Shown here: positions 43,580 through 56,135 of the stretch, piece by piece
Layout of the letters: every line of letters starts with the position of its first letter
Position numbering within the stretch: position 1 is the stretch's first letter
Source: Phyto melanocephala
Taxonomy: Eukaryota > Arthropoda > Insecta > Diptera > Rhinophoridae
Assembly (NCBI GenBank): GCA_941918925.1
Contig: OW799235.1
Location: forward strand, 37,160,701-37,224,700
DNA: 64,000 bases
Reading direction: 5' to 3'
Translations under genes and position numbers: made by a program
The notes under the pieces: model-generated
Seen by the model: the letters and a program-made list of their open reading frames with translations, nothing else
Told to the model about the DNA's origin: nothing
Database searches by the model: none

Positions 43580-44198
43580 GAGGGTGGTTAAATTTTAAGG
43601 ACCGATGTTGAATTTAAATAAAACACAAATTATTTAGGATATTATTATCATTTCTTTTTATAATGATAATATTTGTATGGTTCAATTATGTATTTAACAA
43701 AATATATGCCAAATGCCCCCCCCCCATCCTTGGCGCCACTCCTCTATCTGATAGTCCAAATTTTCAATGACAATGTTAATGCTCAATTGTTAGGCATGAT
43801 GATGAGGCGAGGTTGACTGCTCTTTTGCCACACTATCGCAAAAACCAGCAGTAGTTCCCATTCAGCGAACTAAGAAGGCATTCACAGATTTTCTAACATT
43901 TTATACAGACCTGTTTTGCAGAAATTTAAATATTTTTTACAATTCTCCCGATTGTGGACGAATTTGAACGATTATGTTGACCAAAATAATCACGAAGTGC
44001 ACAAAATGCATTTTGATTTGAACGCCCATTTTTATAAAAAACCTGAATAACTTTAAAGCGTTGCTCATTTGCGTATCTTTCCACGGATCAAATTGAGTAA
44101 GTTTGAGATTGAGAAATGTCAAGTGAAATGCAGAAAACAAATTTAAGGACTAGGTGTAGTTCACCTTCAACATGGACCCTTAAAATTTAACCACCCTC
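43580..44198 (-). mobile_element. Mariner M2, 619-bp deletion derivative
   Basis: It begins GAGGGTGGTTAAATTTTA and ends with the inverted copy, flanked by TA at 43578-43579 and 44199-44200. On the minus strand it keeps the transposase start region (helix-turn-helix) with a mutated start and a frameshift, then a far 3' remnant. It sits at the same TA of D2 as M1 does in D1. Confidence 0.9.
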
Positions 44199-46575
44199 TA
44201 CAAAGAAAGTGATACATATTTTATAATAAAGAGATTATTCCATAGCGATTAACAAAATAATAAATATTGTGCTTTAAATGTACACAAAATTGGTGGTGGG
44301 TATAAAAGATTCGGCACAGCCGAATATAGTGCTCTTACTTGTTATAAAAATGGGCGTTCAAACCAAAATGCATTTTGTGCACTTCGTGATTCTTTTGGTC
44401 AACATAATCGTTCGAATTCGTCCACAATCGTGAGAATTGTAAAAAATATTTAAATGTCTGCAAAGCAGGTCTGTATGAAATGTGAAAACATCTGTGAATG
44501 CCATCTTAGTTCGTTGAATGGGAAACATTGCTGTTTTTCACGATAACGTGGCAAAAGAGCAAGCAACCTCGACTCATCATCGTGCCTAACAATCGAGCAT
44601 CAACAGTGTCATTGAAAATTTGGACTATCGGATCGTGGTGTGCCGCCTAGGTTGGGGGCCATTTGGCCGATATTTTGTTCCATACATAATTGAAGCATAC
44701 AAATATTATCATTATAAAAATAATAATAATTTTATTCAAAATCAACATAGTCCCTTAAAATTAAACCACCCATTATAACCTCGGTATGGTAGTAAAATGT
44801 TTTCGAAAATTTAGTCTTTTAATGAAAGTGGCCGTTAAAATACGCGTGTCAATAAAGTTTCTGCTAATAAACATAACTTAGATATTTCAATATAGTCCTT
44901 TAGTATTCCAAAATCTTTATTCACAGAGAATTTACATGAATTTAAGAGGAAGAAAGTGAATTTATGGTTAAATTTTAAGCGCCACAGGGTGATTTAAAAT
45001 ATACATTCTCTGCATTTTTCTAAAACGGGAAATTTATTAGTAAGATTTTGTTTTTTAAACTTCTATAACATTTTGCTTTTAAAAGATTTTCAAACGAAAT
45101 AAGTTTTGTATAATTTTAAAATTTGTTAGCCATTAGTACATGAAAATAAATTGTTTATAATGTTTAGAGATAATTTTTTTTTTTACTTAGGTCAAAATTT
45201 TCCTAAATTCCCATTTTTAATAGAGCACAACTTCAGGAGAACATAAGCATAAGTTGTTAGCATGCCATCTAGTAGTTGCTAGTAGAGTCATCTATCTTAT
45301 CATCTTTATCTTATATTTAGCTACAGTACAATAAATTGCGCAGTGTAAGATGAATAAATGCTAATATATATGACCAATATATTTTTATAAAAATTTAAGG
45401 AAAAAAGTGTGCGTGGCACATCTATTTTCCGTTATAACGAAGACTTTGACCAAAAAGCCATGTTTGCAAAATTTCAGAATCGTACATATATACACTGTGC
45501 GGTATATATTTTCGTACATTTTTATCTATAACTCTTTTCCAAATTCATAGATTTAAGCGATTTTCAGGGAAAAATATTCTTTTGACTCGATAAATATATA
45601 TTCGAAGTTTCATGACTACGTTTATGCGTCTGGACACAATTCAAAACTGAAAGTGGGCGTTTCAGTAGGCGTGTCAAAGTTGTTTTTGCTAATGAGTATA
45701 ACTTAGGTGTTTCAATATAGTCCTTTATTATTCCAAAATCTTTATTAATAGAGAAATTATATGAATTTTAGGTAAAACGTTATATGGGAGGTGGGCGTAA
45801 AAGTGGGCGTGGCACCTTAATTTTTTGGCATAGTAATGAAATTGCATAGGGGGATAGACGTAGCAAAATTTATCATCATCATACCTCTAATTTTAGCGGT
45901 TTTATGAGCTTTTTAATTTCATTAACGGTAGATAACGTGAAAAGTGGGCGTTATAGTAGGCGTGTCAAAGTTATTTTTGCGAATGAGTACAACTGAAGTG
46001 TTTCAATATAGGCCTTTATTATTCCAAAATCTTTATTAATAGAGAAATTATATGAATTTTAGTTAAAACGTTATATGGGAGGTGGGCGTAAAAGTGGGCG
46101 TAAAAGTGGGCGTGGCACATTGATTTGCCGTTACAAGAAAGCGTGTCACCAAAAAGCAAAGTGTGCCAAATTTCAGAGTCGTACATCCAATTTTGTTGCT
46201 TTTATGACGTTTTTGTTTTTAAATATACCAAAAAATACACTGTGCGGTATAAATTTTCGTACATTTTGATCGATAACTCCTCTCCTAATGCATAGATTGA
46301 GACAATTTTCGGGGGAAAATATTGTCTTTACCCAGGAAATATATATTCGAAGTTTCATGAGTCTATGGTAAGGCGTTTGGACACAATTCCATTTTATTCG
46401 ATGTTCGAAGGACACGTTTTTTTCGACCTACTCTTGCTTTTCGAGCTATAACTCTCTTCCTAATATTCCGATTTAGCCCATTTTCAATACCAAAGAAACC
46501 TTGTCTATAAGAAAGATTCTGGCAAAATTTGAGCCCCCTAGCTTTTTCGGTGCGACCTCTATCGTGCTTTCAACA

Positions 46576-46614
46576 GACGGACAGACGGACAGACGGACAG
46601 ACGGACGGACATAG
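46576..46614. repeat. Short tandem repeat GACGGACA in D1
   Basis: The octamer is repeated about four times. The same place in other D copies holds one to two units (GTCCGTCCGTCTGTC), so it is a variable microsatellite of the D unit. Confidence 0.8.
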
Positions 46615-46749
46615 CTAGATCGTCATAAAATCAAACCACGATTCAGAATATATATACTTTATGGGGTCTAAAATGGATATTTCGATGTGTTACAAACGGA
46701 ATGACAAAATGAATATACCCCCACCATTTTTTTGGTGGCGGGTATAAAA

Positions 46750-47133
46750 AGTGCTCCAACAGCATCGTAAACAAAAGTAATATATAAATACGAGCAAATA
46801 TTTATTTTCGCACGAGTTCTCAATTTAAACTTTCTGAACAATTGATAAATGTGATTTGGCATGATGCGCGAAACATGGACGTTTTAATAAAATGAAACGA
46901 TAATAAAATACATATTTTAAAATCTACCTTCGTAATCTCAGAGAGAGAGAGAAGGAAATAAGTTTTGTTTTAAAGAAATATTTAATTTAATATCTAAAAT
47001 ATAATTTTGGTATAGACAAGAATTTTAATACATCTACACCAAATTTTTTAAAAATCGGTTGAAAGTCAGAATGATCTAGTCAATTAAAAGAATTTTGTAT
47101 TTAGTTAAAATAAAAGAAACTATCGGGTATTTA
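46750..47133. other. Gap without recognised features
   Basis: Only a short (GA)n run at 46939-46954. Confidence 0.4.
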
Positions 47134-47949
47134 TCCCAAGTAGAACGCAATTTTTAAATTTTAAATAAAACACAGATACTTAAAAAAAATCGTGAAACTT
47201 TATTATATCGTAAAGTAGACAGAATAAGGTTATGTATGGAACAATATATCGTGCATATGGCCGCCGCGGCTTTGCTGGCACACACGCGATCTTTTAATGA
47301 AATTTTCAATGACATTTTTGAATAAATGCTGCAGTATTTCATTAATGCAGCGTCCAATTTCCTCTTTTAAGGCTTGAGTCGTCGTCGGCCAATACTGGTC
47401 TTCAAAACGCGAAATAACACTACCGGGAAATGACTGATGCAGCAATTAAATTGTTTCTCTGGCTGTATGACACGTGGCGCCATCTTGTTGAAACCACATG
47501 CCCTCCACATTCATTTCTTCAATTCTAGGCAAGAAAAAACTGGTTATAATTTCACAATACCGAACACCATTGACTGTTTGCGCTTGACCTGCCTCATTTT
47601 CATAAAAAAAGGTCCAATGATTCCTCCAGCCCAAAAATCACACCACACAGTGACACGTTGAGGATGCATTTGCTTCTCGTGAATCACTCGAGGATTTTCC
47701 TCACCCCAAATGTGACAATTCTGCCTATTGACGAAGCCGTCAAGATGGAAATGGGATGATCGCAATTTGCGAACTGTAGCCGCAAAACTTTCGCCATTTT
47801 GGTAAAACAATGAGACTGGTTGTTCATTCGTGTAGCGCTCCATTTTTACTTACCTTGTACCTTCTACTAGCAAACAATAACAATTGTTCAAATGTCAAAC
47901 AATGACACCTCGAATGGAGCCAAATTTAAAAATTGCGTTCTAGTTGGGA
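47134..47949 (-). mobile_element. Mariner-type element, deleted
   Basis: Terminal inverted repeats of about 27 bp (TCCCAAGTAGAACGCAAT on the left, TCCCAACTAGAACGCAAT read inward from the right) bound 816 bp. TA precedes the left end; the right flank is CA, so the duplication has decayed or the end is slightly off. It contains a gene with two internal deletions on the minus strand. Confidence 0.8.
47225..47843 (-). pseudogene. Mariner-type transposase with two internal deletions
   Basis: From 47843 it reads MERYTNEQPVSLFYQNGESF, AATVRKLR and then jumps to HFHLDGFVNRQNCHIWGEEN, so the DNA-binding half and first catalytic Asp are lost. It continues RVTVWCDFWAGGIIGPFF, and in the next frame TVNGVRYCEIITSFF and MWFQQDGATCHTARETI with the second catalytic Asp. 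After a second jump (ISRF-EDQYWPTTTQALKEEI) the last catalytic block is missing. It ends with QSRGGHMHDILFHT. The enzyme cannot be active. Confidence 0.85.
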
Positions 47950-49072
47950 CACCTGATATAACTAATTAAAGAATACGGTTAATGAACTTGTTACATCATT
48001 ATGTACGAGTATGTATGTGTTTCATAACGTTACATATTAAAACTGAACACATGATTGCATTTAGAAATTTGTATTAATCCATATACATACATACATACAT
48101 ATGTATGTACATAAATATTTATCTACAACACAATTGATATAACTCTGCTACAACAATAGGGATTTCTGATCCAATTATATTTATTTTCATAAGTGTCAAG
48201 CTGATTCTTAAATACTTAATCACAACCCTTGACAGTTTAATAGTTGATATAATTCTACCATTAAGAAAGGTTTTCTAAAATTACCCAAATGTCAGTTTGG
48301 GTTGTGTTTATAAATAAAAAATTATAATCAGTCATGCAACTTGAGTTTTGAGAAAAGGTTAGACAAGCCGGCTTTATGATTTGCATGCACATGGAAACAC
48401 ACCCACTTTGGTTGCTGGCTAAGGCAACAACGGAAAATTTATTTTAAATAATTTTTTTCGTAACTGCTTTTGTTGTAACCATAATAATGCAACAGACTTT
48501 TAAGTAAATTCATAAAAATAAATTCACTTGTGTATGTCCATGTTGCATTCGTATACACGTTAATGAACGTAGAGCTACACCCCTCTAAAAACAGTCCTCC
48601 ATTGTTGGCTGGCTGATTGTTAGGTCTATGTAAAGTCGTTTTTAGCAACAACAATCACCGTTAAGTATAAAGCCACTTTTGTGTTGGGTTATTTTGATTG
48701 CTTCGTACTCGCACTATCTGACTTAATGACACCTAACTAATACTAAAACCAGTAACAGACTGACAGTTAACTAGTCTGTACGACCGAATATCGTATGACA
48801 GTATAATCGACTGTAAGCCAGACAGCTTGTCTGTCTCTCTGTCTAACTGTGCAACAACAAAGCAATGAATAAACACAACTGACGTGCAACTTTATAAAAG
48901 TGTATAAACAAAAAGTAAACAAAAAAATCAATGCTATTGTTGCGACTAAGATTGCCAGACTATTTTTCTTTCTCCCTAAATTAATGAAAACATTTTCCCC
49001 CAAAAAAAATCTTTTTAAAAATTATATGTGTGTTGAAAATATTCTTCCTGTTTTTATGTATCACTAAACATC
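47950..49072. other. 1.1-kb stretch without recognised features
   Basis: Contains an ACAT/ATGT microsatellite at about 48083-48110. The 70-80-codon minus-strand frames at 48439 and 48767 have no recognisable motif. Confidence 0.35.
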
Positions 49073-49074
49073 TA

Positions 49075-49191
49075 GGGCCGTATTCATAAAAAATATTTTA
49101 GGTTTATTAAAGCTTATTTGACAAATTTCTCTACAACATCTGTCAAATAAGCCTTTAATAAACATAAAATATTTTTTATGAATATGACCCC
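49075..49191. mobile_element. 117-bp hairpin MITE
   Basis: Arms of about 48 bp (starting GGGCCGTATTCATAAAAAAT, and GGGGTCATATTCATAAAAAA from the other side) fold back with a short loop near 49123-49140. TA flanks at 49073-49074 and 49192-49193 suggest a mariner-type MITE. No coding capacity. Confidence 0.75.
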
Positions 49192-49212
49192 TACTATATA
49201 TTTTATCATATA

Positions 49213-50135
49213 AATGTTTTGTATGGCAAATGTAGGAGGACCAACACAGCTCAAGCGAAAATTGTTAAAAGATACGACAAATTCGGTGCTTTTATACTGC
49301 AGCGAAGTATGGGGAACATATTTTTGAACACAAAACAGACGAAACATGCTATTGGCTACACAGAGAACATCGGCGCTAAGAGTAGCTTGAGCATATCGGA
49401 CAGTTTCACAGGAAGCCGTTTTTATAATCAGCAGTACAATCCCCATAGACCTTTTAAATGAGGAAAGAGTTAAAATATATGCTGAATGAAAGCACGGAAA
49501 TAAAGTAGATCAAAGCGGGTTACGAATGGAACACTAAGGAAGTGGCAAGAGAAGTGGAACAGTTCTGTAAAGGAAATGTGGACCGCAAAACTAATTTCAA
49601 GGAATAATGAATGGTTCAGTAGAAAGAAGGGGAAGAGGTAAATTACTACTTAACCCAAATGCTGTCCGGATACGGCTCTTACCGAAAACACCTTTTTAAA
49701 ATGGGAAAAGCTGGCAATTCAAGCTGTATATATGGCGACGGAGCTATTGACGATGCGGAACATACTTTCTTTAATTGCGAACGATGGAAAAATGAGAGAA
49801 AGAAATTGGAGCAGAAGATTCGTCCCGTAACTGTTGGGAGTATTGTTAACAAAATGTTACGCAAAAAGGGAAAATGGCAAAAGTTCGCGAAATACGCGAA
49901 GAACGTAATAAAATGAAGAAGATTGATCCGGAAAGGGGATTACTATTACCGCCTAGACGCAGGCAATGGAGTAACGTGGCTGAACCACTCTGATTCTCTT
50001 TTCGAGTAATGCGAACGCGGTGCCGGATAGAGAAATTTTCAGAAGGAGGTAGATTTTTAGTGGTGACACCACACACCGGATGTAACGACATCTGATGATC
50101 CAAAGGGATCTTCCTACCTCGCCATGAAAAAAAGA
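49213..50135 (+). pseudogene. R1-clade non-LTR retrotransposon, ORF2 3' part and 3' UTR
   Basis: Beginning near 49217 one frame gives LKRKLLKDTTNSVLLYCSEV, then QRTSALRVA, AYRTVSQEAVFIISS, IPIDLLNEERVKIY. Next come TLRKWQEKWNSSVKGMWT and, after frame changes, the 49659-49916 frame LSGYGSYRKHLFKMG with the Cys/His cluster CIYGDGAIDDAEHTFFNCER. This is the region after the reverse transcriptase in R1-like elements. The tail to 50135 is a 3' UTR ending in an A run. At least two frameshifts and stops. The reverse transcriptase proper is absent. Confidence 0.8.
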
Positions 50136-52050
50136 ATGTATTTTTGATGCTTCAAAATCATCATATTGTCAATCAGAAGATTGACATTATTATATACACA
50201 CACATACATAACCCTGCAATAAAAATTATTTAGTGATCAATTGCTTTGATTGTTAAATTCTTGACAGCGAACATTATTATTAAGTTTATTTAGATGATTA
50301 AATATTTTAATACATAATTTATTGTAAAACATTTTTATTCCGACCTAAATGTATTTACTCCATTAATTAATTTCCTAAAACATTTTTTATATTGAATTAA
50401 ATTGCAATCATATAAGAATATTTTTAAAAATTATTTCGGTGCATGCCGAGTCGAATGCATTTTCAAAACCAGTTTACGATTTCATCATCAGCACTCTTTA
50501 TCGATATAACCAAATGTAATTTGAAACTACTATTTATGTAACAATTTTAACAAAACTAGAATAAGGAAAGAATATCATTTATTTCTAAATTTTTCTATTT
50601 CTATTCAAAAAACAGTAAAGCTATAGTTCACCAAATTATAAAGATTTTCCAAATTTTTAACATGATTAATAACAGTGAGTTTTGTGCATATATCAGGATA
50701 TGATAATAAAACCATAATAAAAAAAATAAGTTTTTAAGGAGTCTCATCGAAAGCACATTTATTTTTCCAAAAAAAAATTTCATCATTTTAAGAAACAAAA
50801 TCTCCCCTTGATTGTGGTTAAAACTCTATATCTGGTAGCCCTGGTTTTGGCGATGCCGTGCATCAGAGTCATAAAAAAGTTGCTCTACAAACAGCTAGTT
50901 AGTTAGTTAAAATCTTAAGGTAACTTATAAACATACACAAATGGTTAAAATCTAGCTTGAAGTAAGTAGCTTGAAGAGTTCCATATACTACAAATACATG
51001 TGTTTGTGTATGTATAAATGTTGTTGCTTATAGCTTTTTGTCATACGATAAAAAGTTCGCTGGCCGTTCATGAACTACAAAAGCCCGCTATTTGCGGTTG
51101 TTCGCTTACTATGCACTACTACTAACCGCTCCAACATCCACAACCAAACTTAAATGCAAACATTTATACAATGTAGAAACTTTACTACAGTTCTGAAGTA
51201 TATTTCATACTTATTGTGTTTTCTGTTAATGTACATAACATACACTTCTTTTCGTTAGCCTAATGGCTGACCCTTGTAATAATAAAAAAATTAGGTCAAT
51301 TGTGGTTTTACCATCCTTAAGTAATATAAATTATTAATTAGTAATAAGTTTAAACTATGGACAGATAAAAAGATCCGTAGAACTGTAGGGTTGACTACAT
51401 ACATACATACCAACAATACCTTATTACTAAGCCATAGTATTTGGTTGGATTAACTGTTTTCTTTTATTTCCAAACCCTGCGACACTTTAATACCCTACAC
51501 TTAATTTTCAAACTCAACATTAACACTACCATTTATTTGCAAGAAAAAAATCTATTGACTTTTTTTTATTTTCTTATTTCATCTGACCAAAAATTTGAAT
51601 GTTTAAGAATGTAATTAATGCCACCAAGTACAACATGTTACTATGCTGATGCATTTTTCGTAAAAATTCGGCAAACCCAGTTGACAATATCCTCAAAACA
51701 TTATCGATGACGTGCAGAGGACGCATCCTATACTTGTGACGACATATTGCCGACAATTTAAACCAAACAAAGAATACGTAATGAATACTATGCACACTTT
51801 CGTTAGATATATGTATGCTGCCAAAAATATCGTTGGCAAACATATGGACCATATGAAAATTGTTTGCAAAAATACATATTGTAATGAATTCAAAAAGAAA
51901 ACGTAATTTCAAAAAAACCTCATTAAATTGGGAAGACTTGTAGTAACGTTCTTGAGGGACTATAAAATATTAATAAAAATATTTGGATCATTAAATATAA
52001 TATCCTTTTGTTGCCCACTACTGTCATTTTGTTTTCAGCAATTAAATCGT
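50136..52050. other. 1.9-kb stretch; only the 50449-50502 repeat is recognised
   Basis: 50449-50502 is an inverted copy of the dispersed repeat at 22962-23017. The remainder is AT-rich, with an ACAT run at 51395-51410 and spurious frames (for example 51574-51912 minus and 51712-51906 plus, which overlap on opposite strands). Confidence 0.4.
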
Positions 52051-52312
52051 ATATCGATGCCTTACTTCCTCAACCTCGTATCTTAAAAAATAAAATTTTT
52101 CAGGAGAGACAAAAAAAACGGTTCTTCTTTTTATACTTCGGTGTTTGGTTAAAAGTTTAAATGCAATTATTAAGGAATTGATTGTATTTATGTATATTAG
52201 TAGTAATAATATACTAATCTTTTTTAGTTAAAGCATAAAACAATCGTTTGATATGAAAAAGTCAAAACCGTATTTTTTAAGATACGAGGTTGAGGAAGTA
52301 AGGCATCGATAT
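52051..52312. mobile_element. 262-bp MITE with perfect 42-bp inverted ends
   Basis: 52051-52092 (ATATCGATGCCTTACTTCCT...) is exactly complementary to 52271-52312. The 178-bp middle is AT-rich and non-coding. I could not fix a target duplication. A transcript across it would form a 42-bp perfect stem. Confidence 0.8.
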
Positions 52313-52418
52313 GCCAGTTAAAGTGCAACACTACATTGCACCACAATGGCACAAACTCTTTCAGTACAGCTTATGTTTAAGTATGTCGTTCTACAAATGT
52401 TAACTGTGCAACAACATA

Positions 52419-53356
52419 AAGGGTGATTTTTTAACTATTATCTTTTTGGCAACACTGGTTTAAACAGCTGACGCACATTTTGTGTTTTGTCTCACTGTCA
52501 AGCATCTTCAGTTTGGTCAATAATTTAACCATGAATCGTCTTACAAACGAACAACGCTTGAAAATTATTGAATTTTATTATCAAAATGCGTGCTCTGTTA
52601 AGAAAGTTCATCGCGCGCTTCTTATCGAAAAATTGTGTTCAGCGACGGAGCTCATTTTTGGCTTAATGGGTACGTTAATAAGCAGAATTGTCGATTTTGG
52701 AGTGAAGATCAGCCAGAAGCATTGCAAGAGCTACCAATGAATCCAGAAAAAGTCACAGTTTGATGCGGTTTATGGGCTGGTGGCATCATTGGACCGTACT
52801 TCTTCAAAGATAATGCGAATCGTAACGTAACTGTGAATGGTGAGCGCTACCGTGAGATGATATCCAAATTTTTTTTTGCCCAAAATGCAAGAGCTTGACT
52901 TGCATGACATGTGGTTTCAACAAGACGGTGCCACATGCCACACAGCACGCTTAACAATGGACTTATTAAGAGGCGAGTTCGGTGAATATTTTATTTCACG
53001 TTCGGGTCAGTTGGCGGCCTAGATCGTGCGATTTTACGCCTTAAGAATATTTTTTTTTGGCTATGTTAAAGCTCATGTCTATACACACATGCCCGCTTCA
53101 ATTGATGCATTGGAAGACAACATTGAAGCATTTATTCATGAGATACCGGTCGAAATGTTGGAAAGAGTATGCCAAAATTGGACTAAGCGGATGGACCATT
53201 TGAGGCGCAGTCACGGCCAACATTTGCATGAAATAATCTTCAAACATTAAATTATATGGACCGTACTATCGATTCTAATAAAGATTTCATGAATTTTTCT
53301 GAATTTTATGTGTTTTATTTTATAAACTTCCATATAGCTCTTAAAAAATCACGCTT
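52419..53356 (+). mobile_element. Mariner-type element with GGGTGATTTTTTAA ends, deleted
   Basis: Ends AAAGGGTGATTTTTTAA (left) and AAAGCGTGATTTTTTAA (right, inward) lie between TA dinucleotides at 52417-52418 and 53357-53358. The length of 938 bp and the gene inside show a deletion of roughly 0.3 kb relative to a normal 1.2-1.3-kb element. Confidence 0.88.
52531..53250 (+). pseudogene. Mariner-type transposase, deleted and frameshifted
   Basis: From the ATG at 52531 it reads MNRLTNEQRLKIIEFYYQNA and CSVKKVHRALL, the start of the DNA-binding domain. A deletion joins this to the first catalytic block in another frame (FSDGAHFWLNGYVNKQNCRF, with Gly in place of the usual Glu). It goes on with CGLWAGGIIGPYFFKD, TVNGERYREMISKFF, the QQDGATCHTAR block in a third frame, and GYVKAHVY, DALEDNIEAFIHEIP, LRRSHGQHLHEIIFKH to the stop at 53250. 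The last catalytic Asp region is garbled by a frameshift. Confidence 0.85.
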
Positions 53357-53358
53357 TA

Positions 53359-55356
53359 TTAACTACGAACGGCAATAAGCTTTAAACTCGACCCATGTTA
53401 TTAGAAATTGTAATGAAAAAGTCAACAATAAATAAAATAAAATTTTAACATTAATTAAATAAAACAGCCAACATTATATTTCTGGTAAAATGATACTTTA
53501 AACCAAAAAAACTGTCGAAGTAATAACTTTTATATAGTTTTGTTGTTACTTTTTTACTTGCGACTTTGTTACCAGCTCTCTACTTTTTGTACTGAGTACT
53601 TAAATACCTTGTCGTATTTATTTGCGATTGCATATATGTACATGTTAACATGTATCTGTCAATAACGTGGCCTGTACTGTTTGTTGCATACTCGCAGAAA
53701 AAGCTTAAAAAATTACATTCAAACAGGCAAACAAACAAAGTTATATTTCAGAAATAAATAAACTTGAGGATCAACAAACGAATGAACAAACGAACTGGCG
53801 AGCAAACAAAACAAATGAATGTATTTGAGTTCTATGTGCAATTAACACACCTTTTTGCTATTTTGGTTTTATTTGCCTCTATTAAATTTAATTAAAGAGA
53901 AAAAAGGAACCGAAAACCTAAACAAAATACCTGCGCGAGTAAAATAAACTGAAAATTTAATAAATTTTGATTTTAATTGCGTAAATTTTTATCTGGGCAC
54001 AGACGGTTAATCTCAAAGGGTTTTAATAACAGTAAATTATTTTAACACCGATGCGCTTTTACACTGTTTAAAAGCGAATAATTATTTCTTAAAATTTAAG
54101 AAAAATAGCCGCAGGAGAGTTTTATATTTATGGCCATAAAGTTCGAGTAATCAAATATTCGGAATGTAAGAAAAACCGGTTTGTAAATAATTAAAAAAAC
54201 TATAATTTAAAGAAACCGGGTTTCGGGTTTTCACACTTAACACCGGTGCTAATGAGCTGTGTTTTATGTTATTTTTTTTTAAATATATAAAAATAAAATA
54301 AACAAAATTTTTTTAGTATTTTTTTCTTAAAAATTGCGTGAATTTAAAAAATCAATTTTTAAAAGTAAAATCAATTCATAAACTAAATTTTTTATGACAA
54401 CAACAGTAAAAATCGAACGTCTTCCCTGCAGAATCTGATAATGCCTTTTATCATGACGTATATACATAAGTAAAAAGACCACATCGTAGCGTTCCCAAGA
54501 TTTGTACACCATTTTTCACTTTGATTTTCGATGCCATCTTTGATTTTGAATTTTTTCATAATGAATTGTATTCTACTTATCAGTTTCTTTGATTTGTTAC
54601 CAACATTGTGTGTGTTAAAAGGGACAAAGCCGAAAATCCTATATTTACCCCATATATCCACCATTTTATTTCGGACGTCATCTTGGATTTTAGCCCATAG
54701 GGGTGCTAAGAGGTTTAAATATTAGATTTGACTCATATACAGATTTTTTGTTCGCCATTTTTCTGTCAGCATGAGCTTGATATTTTTTTTAGAGTATTAT
54801 TACTAAAAAAAAAACCGTTCAAAACCGATCGAATAATAACCGTTCGATGACCCTTAGTATTATATTCTGCTAGTCAAGCTTGCTAATTTGATATCCATAT
54901 CTGAAAAAAATCTATTTTTGTTTAAAAATTTAAGGATAAACACAAATGCAGATGTATTTTGGTGCTTATATCCCAGTTAATTTTAAATCGATTTGTAAGT
55001 TCTTCTAATGAATAATATCTGAGGTCACGGTTTGGAATTCGGTATCACTAGCATGTACAAAAACTATGTAGGGGACTGAAAAATTTGATATATTTAAAAT
55101 AAATGTATATTTTCCCAAAAAGTTTTTGCCTATAACTTTGCCGATTTGTGACCAATTCATCAAAAATTTTTAACGAATCAGAGAATAGTTCGAAATAAAT
55201 CTCGGTTTTTGTCTGTTGGTAAATTCATTGATTTTGCATTACCCTAAAATGACATCAATAAAAACATGTATTGTTATATGCAAATTAAATGTAATCGAAT
55301 TCAGTTCATGGCAGTAATATATAAATATTTATTTTTTATGGTTATTATATACATAT
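53359..55356. other. 2-kb AT-rich stretch without recognised features
   Basis: No coding frame, no bounded repeat. The minus-strand frames at 54327-54664 overlap plus-strand ones and have no recognisable motif. Confidence 0.35.
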
Positions 55357-55938
55357 TGTTACGTTTATACCTTTAATAAGTGTTGGATTATTTCCTTTAA
55401 ATGAACTTTGAGTTCTTTTCGTATTGCAAATAAAAATAGTTGAAATTAGTTATAAAATTAAGAGCACTTTATTTATTTAAACACACTCAGATATTGTTTT
55501 TATAGCACTTTACTTATTGTTATACACTTTTATTATCAAACTCACTTTGATACGCACTTTACAAGCTCTACTGTAGTGCTGATCATGTTAGCTGTGTTGT
55601 TCGGCTATTTATAGTAACATAGTGGTGTTCTGTAATATTCGACAAAGTTCTCGTATGTACACACTAGTTCATTCGAAAACCGTTACATTTAAATTAAGAC
55701 GTAATGTTAATGTTAAGTTCTAAGCAGGAATATTAAAAGTGCCTAAGAGTATGCTGCACATAATAACTCACCTCAGCTGCACACAACTTAACATCATGTT
55801 CGAACAACCAGCGAACCAAACAAAATGCTAAATGTACACAAACTAACACAAACAAAACTATTGCAACCCAAACTACCGCAAATATAACTAAAATAAAATT
55901 ATAATGTTAATTAAGCTATTTAAAATAAATCTGTAACA
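55357..55938 (-). repeat. Solo LTR, second copy of the 28860 family
   Basis: On the minus strand it begins TGTTACAG and ends AACGTAACA. ATAT flanks both sides (55353-55356 and 55939-55942). The TATAAATA box lies at 55613-55606. It keeps about 50 bp more than the other copy near the GGTGAGTTATTATGTGCAGC segment. No internal region adjoins it. Confidence 0.88.
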
Positions 55939-56135
55939 ATATATAATAAGTAGAATTTATATTCAAAGTAGAATAAAACCATCTACCGATTCTTTATATA
56001 TTATATGCATGCATATAAAAGATCCGCCATTAAACGTTTTTTTTTTTTTTTTTTTTTCAAAAAGTTTTCGTGAATGGTAATACTAAGCTCATGTCTGATA
56101 TGATAGATAATTAGTTTTATCCTTCCGCTGAACGA

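Larger units (their letters stand above)
41596..44335 (-). repeat. D repeat copy D2, inserted in M1 and itself split by M2
   Basis: It reads as D in reverse: TTTTTATACCCGCCACCA at the left and CGGCACAGCCGAATATAGTG then CTTACTTGT at the right. Without M2 it is about 2.1 kb, similar to D1. Its inner blocks are expanded into a tandem array at 42213-43577. Confidence 0.85.
41441..44773 (+). mobile_element. Mariner M1, internal-deletion derivative, split by D2
   Basis: The left part (41441-about 41594) begins GAGGGTGGTTAAATTTTA and carries the transposase start region up to 'CGAGCAACGC'. The right part (44336-44773) resumes with ATGGGCGTTCAAACCAAAAT and ends in a diverged inverted terminus. TA lies on both sides (41439-41440 and 44774-44775). 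The joined length would be about 0.6 kb, like M2. The frame decayed at the start codon (GTGGAAAG in place of an ATG) and lacks the catalytic centre. Confidence 0.8.
41297..46749 (+). repeat. D repeat copy D1, split by a nest of M and D
   Basis: D1 starts at 41297 (ACAAGTAAGAGTACTATATT) and ends at 46749 (GGTGGCGGGTATAAAAA). Its own sequence is 41297-41440 and 44774-46749. Removing mariner M1 restores the uninterrupted order seen in the copy at 30445-32036. A 0.4-kb block at about 44960-45370 is also foreign and begins with a solo M-like end (GGTTAAATTTTAAGCGCC). Confidence 0.8.

Noticed and set aside
46075..46415. Overlapping 64- and 80-codon frames on opposite strands in D1
   Set aside because: Matching frames occur at 42062-42244 in D2. 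They follow the D repeat and have no recognisable motif.
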